DNA of 64,000 nucleotides from Maricaulis sp. (lineage in GTDB: Bacteria; Pseudomonadota; Alphaproteobacteria; Caulobacterales; Maricaulaceae), in contig NZ_JAEPNI010000002.1 of the NCBI RefSeq assembly GCF_017643475.1, positions 310,001 to 374,000 on the forward strand, read 5' to 3'. Position numbers and translations under genes: made by a program. How positions within the stretch are numbered: position 1 is the stretch's first letter; each line of letters begins with the position of its first letter. The notes under the pieces are model-generated. The model worked only from the letters and a program-made list of their open reading frames with translations. It did not search any database and had not been told where the DNA came from. Shown here one piece after another: positions 61,608-64,000 of the stretch.

Positions 61608-62033
61608 ATGAGTATTTCCGCACTTGGCATCGGCCCGGCACCCCTGCCCCATGTGACCGGCGCCGAGAGACCGGGCGAGACCGCTGCCAACAAGACGCTA
61701 CCAGCTCCCGCCTCGCCCGCCTCCCAGGACATGATCGACAAGGCGCCGCAAGCGATGGTGTCGAAAAAGTCAGCCGTGGAGGAATTCCTGCGCTGGGCGG
61801 AGATGTCGCCTGCCGAACGCATCCGCGCCCAGTTCCTGGAAAGCCGGGGGCTCAGCGAGGACAGCCTCAAGGCCATGCCGGAAAACGAGCGCGAGGCGAT
61901 CGAGGCCGAAATCGAGCAACGCATTCGCGACCTGCTTGGGGGTGAGGAGAAACAACCGGCTCGCACCAGCACCGCGGACACCGCGCTCCAGGCCGGCATC
62001 GCCTATACGCAGACAAACGCATTACTTCGCTAG
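61608..62033 (+). CDS. Conserved hypothetical protein, alphaproteobacterial
   Basis: 141 residues, soluble, with a disordered N-terminal half rich in Pro/Ala and a helical part, FLRWAEMSPAERIRAQFLES and RGLSEDSLKAMPENEREAI, which I recall in short alphaproteobacterial proteins. ATG 61608 is preceded by GACCGAAG. No function known. Terminator follows. Confidence 0.6.
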   Translation: MSISALGIGPAPLPHVTGAERPGETAANKTLPAPASPASQDMIDKAPQAMVSKKSAVEEFLRWAEMSPAERIRAQFLESRGLSEDSLKAMPENEREAIEAEIEQRIRDLLGGEEKQPARTSTADTALQAGIAYTQTNALLR

Positions 62034-62060
62034 GCCCATCACCCGGACAGCGGATACAAG

Positions 62061-62087
62061 AAAGCCCCGGCGATGACCGGGGCTTTT
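62061..62087 (+). terminator. Bidirectional Rho-independent terminator
   Basis: AAAGCCCCGG (62061-62070) with CCGGGGCTTT (62077-62086), 6-base loop, T4 on the plus strand and matching A3 at the 5' side. It lies between two convergent genes. Confidence 0.85.
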
Positions 62088-62108
62088 CTCGTTGGCGTGT
62101 AGAGCGAT

Positions 62109-63347
62109 CTACTGTTTCAGACGCGCCAGAAGCTCGTCCTTGCTCGGCTCGAAACGTTCGGCAATCCAGTGGGCCTTCAGCTCATCAAGCGCATCACCCA
62201 GCATAGGACCCGGCTCGTAACCCATCAGGATGAGATCACCGCCATTGACCGGGAAATCCGGCTGTTTCCACTCGGCCGCAAACTTGGCCAGCAGGCGCCA
62301 ATCACGCGGCGGCGGAGCGGTTTCGCCGGCTGCCGCCAGACGGGCCTGGTCCTCAAAAGCCTGTGCACCCAGCGCCATGATGGCACGTTCGGCAGCGGCA
62401 AGATCACCAAAGGCGCCATGCACATCCTCGCGGGCAGACGGATCTACCGCGCCCTGCAGGCGTTGTACTTCAGCATTGGACATTTTCAGGTTTGCAGCCA
62501 TCGTCCTCATCCTTTCCGGTCCGCCATCGGCGAGCGCCACGAATCGCAACAGGGCGTCAGGCGCTAATCCATAATCATTGTCTTGATCAATGATTGCGCT
62601 CAGGACTCTTAAGGATCCGTTCACTCCGATCAATTGATTCAATATTCCTCCGGCTTGCATCAGCTCAATCGCCCGCCCCGGATCCGGAGCGGCGAGAAGC
62701 TTCTTCAATTCAGACCAGACGCGCTCGACTGACAATGTCGACAGACCGTCACGCAGCTCATAAGCCGCTGAAATGGCGACCTCATCAGGATCACCCTGGC
62801 CATACCAGGCCTGAAACCTGAACAGCCGGAGCGTGCGCAGATAGTCTTCCCGAATGCGCTTGCGGGCATCACCGACAAAAACAAAGCGGCGCTCTTCCAG
62901 ATCCTCCAGACCGCCGGTCGGGTCGTGAATTTTTCCGTGGAAATCTGCGTAGAGCGCGTTCAGGCGGAAGTCGCGTCGCTGTGCGTCCTCCTCCCACCTT
63001 TCGGAAAACTCGACAACAGCGCGGCGACCATCGGTGGCGACATCCTTGCGCAGCGTGGTGATTTCATAGGTAACACCGCCAGACACAACAGTGATGGTCC
63101 CGTGTTCGAGGCCGGTAGGAATGGCTTTTAGGCCCGCCGAACGGGCAATATCCAGCACACGTTGCGGCAGGATCTGCGTGGAAATATCAACATCCGCAAC
63201 CGGCGTATCCAGCAAGGCATTGCGTACACAGCCACCAACAAAGCGCGAACCGCCGGGACGCTCCTTCTCAAGCATGTCGATAACAGCGCGCGTCTCAGGC
63301 GCGCTCATCCAGCTGTGTTCAGCCGGGTTCAGCGAGACCGGAGTCAT
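62109..63347 (-). CDS. cca: CCA-adding tRNA nucleotidyltransferase
   Basis: 412 residues, class II nucleotidyltransferase. GGCVRNALL (flexible loop), VADVDIS with catalytic Asp pair, and RRDFRLNALYADFHG are diagnostic; the helical C-terminal part is normal in length. Adds or repairs the CCA 3' end of tRNAs. Its ATG overlaps the DUF6111 gene stop (ATGA). Confidence 0.92.
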   Translation of the reverse strand: MTPVSLNPAEHSWMSAPETRAVIDMLEKERPGGSRFVGGCVRNALLDTPVADVDISTQILPQRVLDIARSAGLKAIPTGLEHGTITVVSGGVTYEITTLRKDVATDGRRAVVEFSERWEEDAQRRDFRLNALYADFHGKIHDPTGGLEDLEERRFVFVGDARKRIREDYLRTLRLFRFQAWYGQGDPDEVAISAAYELRDGLSTLSVERVWSELKKLLAAPDPGRAIELMQAGGILNQLIGVNGSLRVLSAIIDQDNDYGLAPDALLRFVALADGGPERMRTMAANLKMSNAEVQRLQGAVDPSAREDVHGAFGDLAAAERAIMALGAQAFEDQARLAAAGETAPPPRDWRLLAKFAAEWKQPDFPVNGGDLILMGYEPGPMLGDALDELKAHWIAERFEPSKDELLARLKQ

Positions 63348-63682
63348 TCCTGATCATCGCTCGGCGGGTCTTCCGCTTCCTCACCCGCATCTTCATTTGT
63401 GTCGTCCGCAGCCTCATCGGAGCGGATGAAGTAACCCGGCTGGATTTCACCATCCACGAGGCGCGGTGGGACGTATTGGTCCCCTTCATGGCCACCGCGG
63501 GCACTGTCCAGGAGAACCAGACCGATCATGACCACAACCGCGGTCGCAGCACCGGCAGCAGCCAGTTTCAGAACCGGGGCCGGCTTGGCTGCGGCTTCCG
63601 ATGTGCTGACCGTTCGCCACAGGAAAAACAGGCCGAAGGGCAACAGGAAGGACAGGATTTCAATAATTGTGATGCGGACCAT
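63344..63682 (-). CDS. DUF6111 family membrane protein
   Basis: 112 residues: two helices (about 8-23 and 39-60) and an acidic disordered tail (EDAGEEAEDPPSDDQE). The pattern and its fixed place between CoA pyrophosphatase and CCA-adding enzyme match the DUF6111 family of alphaproteobacteria. Function unknown. Confidence 0.75.
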   Translation of the reverse strand: MVRITIIEILSFLLPFGLFFLWRTVSTSEAAAKPAPVLKLAAAGAATAVVVMIGLVLLDSARGGHEGDQYVPPRLVDGEIQPGYFIRSDEAADDTNEDAGEEAEDPPSDDQE

Positions 63683-63685
63683 GAT

Positions 63686-64000
63686 CTACCCGTAAAGCCT
63701 GTCGTAAAGCGACTTCAGCATGCCTGCTGTCGCTCCCCATATATAGTGCCCATTCCACGGCATCGCATAAAAATGCCGCTCCCGCCCCTGCCAGGTGCGG
63801 CTATGACGTTCGTGATTGACCGGATTCATCAGGAAATCCACCGGCGCCTCGAAGGTCAGGGCAACCTCGTTCGGGTCAATCGACAAGCGGTATCCGGGAC
63901 GCACAATTCCCACAAAGGGTTGGACCTCATATCCCGTGACCGTCTCATAACTGTCGAACCGGCCGATCATGTCGACATAAACCGGATCAATCCCGACCTC
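63686..64000 (-). CDS. CoA pyrophosphatase (Nudix), partial
   Basis: C-terminal part of a NudL/YeaB-like Nudix hydrolase that cleaves coenzyme A. The frame is open to the right edge. The ending VDFLMNPVNHERHS and YAMPWNGHYIWGATAGML is the family's C-terminal region; the Nudix box itself lies outside the window. Gap of 3 bases to DUF6111. Confidence 0.82.
   Translation of the reverse strand, partial: EVGIDPVYVDMIGRFDSYETVTGYEVQPFVGIVRPGYRLSIDPNEVALTFEAPVDFLMNPVNHERHSRTWQGRERHFYAMPWNGHYIWGATAGMLKSLYDRLYG

Noticed and set aside
1-64000. tRNA, rRNA, CRISPR, riboswitch or prophage features
   Set aside because: I looked for T-loop motifs, regularly spaced repeats, conserved riboswitch cores and phage genes and found none that I can support; small RNAs cannot be excluded by eye.

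Overview
The window is a high-GC, gene-dense bacterial chromosome segment that looks alphaproteobacterial. The evidence is gene content and order: a NadQ-type regulator beside nadA-nadB-nadC, the order UbiK-YbjN-ProC opposite lgt, CCA-adding enzyme/DUF6111/CoA pyrophosphatase, a petA-petB-petC bc1 operon, and an OmpR/EnvZ-like pair. A marine stalked-type lineage (Maricaulis or other Hyphomonadaceae-like) is my best guess, but it rests on general resemblance and not on a search. I saw no rRNA, tRNA, CRISPR array, phage or plasmid genes.

Layout. 1-2.0 kb: end of a FabH-like thiolase-fold synthase and a TolB-like lipoprotein, closed by a terminator. 2.1-10.3 kb: an NAD region with an HD hydrolase, NadQ, an NTF2-fold protein, a small membrane protein, then nadA - macrodomain - unknown secreted protein - nadB - nadC. 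The nadA promoter carries three TGCTC-N5-GAGCA palindromes, one of them filling the -35/-10 spacer. nadB contains a 49-codon in-frame insertion of a palindromic repeat. 10.3-17.7 kb: phosphoribosyltransferase, esterase, membrane protein, a signalling operon (two histidine kinases plus a single-domain receiver) and a Nudix hydrolase. 17.7-31 kb: a 26-residue membrane peptide, Ca/Na antiporter, DUF418 protein, GAF histidine kinase, FolB and a pteridine-reductase-like SDR, UvrC, PgsA, a beta-propeller protein among repeats, and an OmpR/EnvZ pair. 31-38.4 kb: housekeeping genes (proC, ybjN-like, ubiK, lgt, midA-like, prs, rplY, pth, ychF) with a frameshifted small membrane gene between prs and rplY.

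38.4-43.7 kb is the most accessory-looking part. Two tandem lipoproteins fuse an alpha/beta-hydrolase esterase to a PL14-like lyase domain. They share nearly identical promoters and signal peptides but have diverged bodies. The duplicated segment ends in a fragment of the neighbouring tetR gene next to an IS630-type transposase remnant. The intact tetR faces a group III truncated haemoglobin. 43.8-64 kb is mostly core: MFS transporter, crotonase, M50-like membrane protein, PhzF, RlmJ, S10 peptidase, adenine salvage (apt, mtnP), the bc1 complex, TrmL, a DEAD-box helicase, hemF, AraC regulator, CPBP protein, CCA-adding enzyme and the C-terminal part of a CoA pyrophosphatase.

Cross-cutting features: several intergenic repeat families rich in hairpins (about 21.5, 22.6, 26.5, 28.2 and 50.1 kb, plus the copy inside nadB), and four convergent gene pairs whose stop codons share one CTAG. 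The best leads for something not well described are the macrodomain and the unknown secreted protein, translationally coupled, inside the NadQ-controlled NAD operon; the in-frame repeat insertion in nadB; and the duplicated esterase-lyase lipoproteins.
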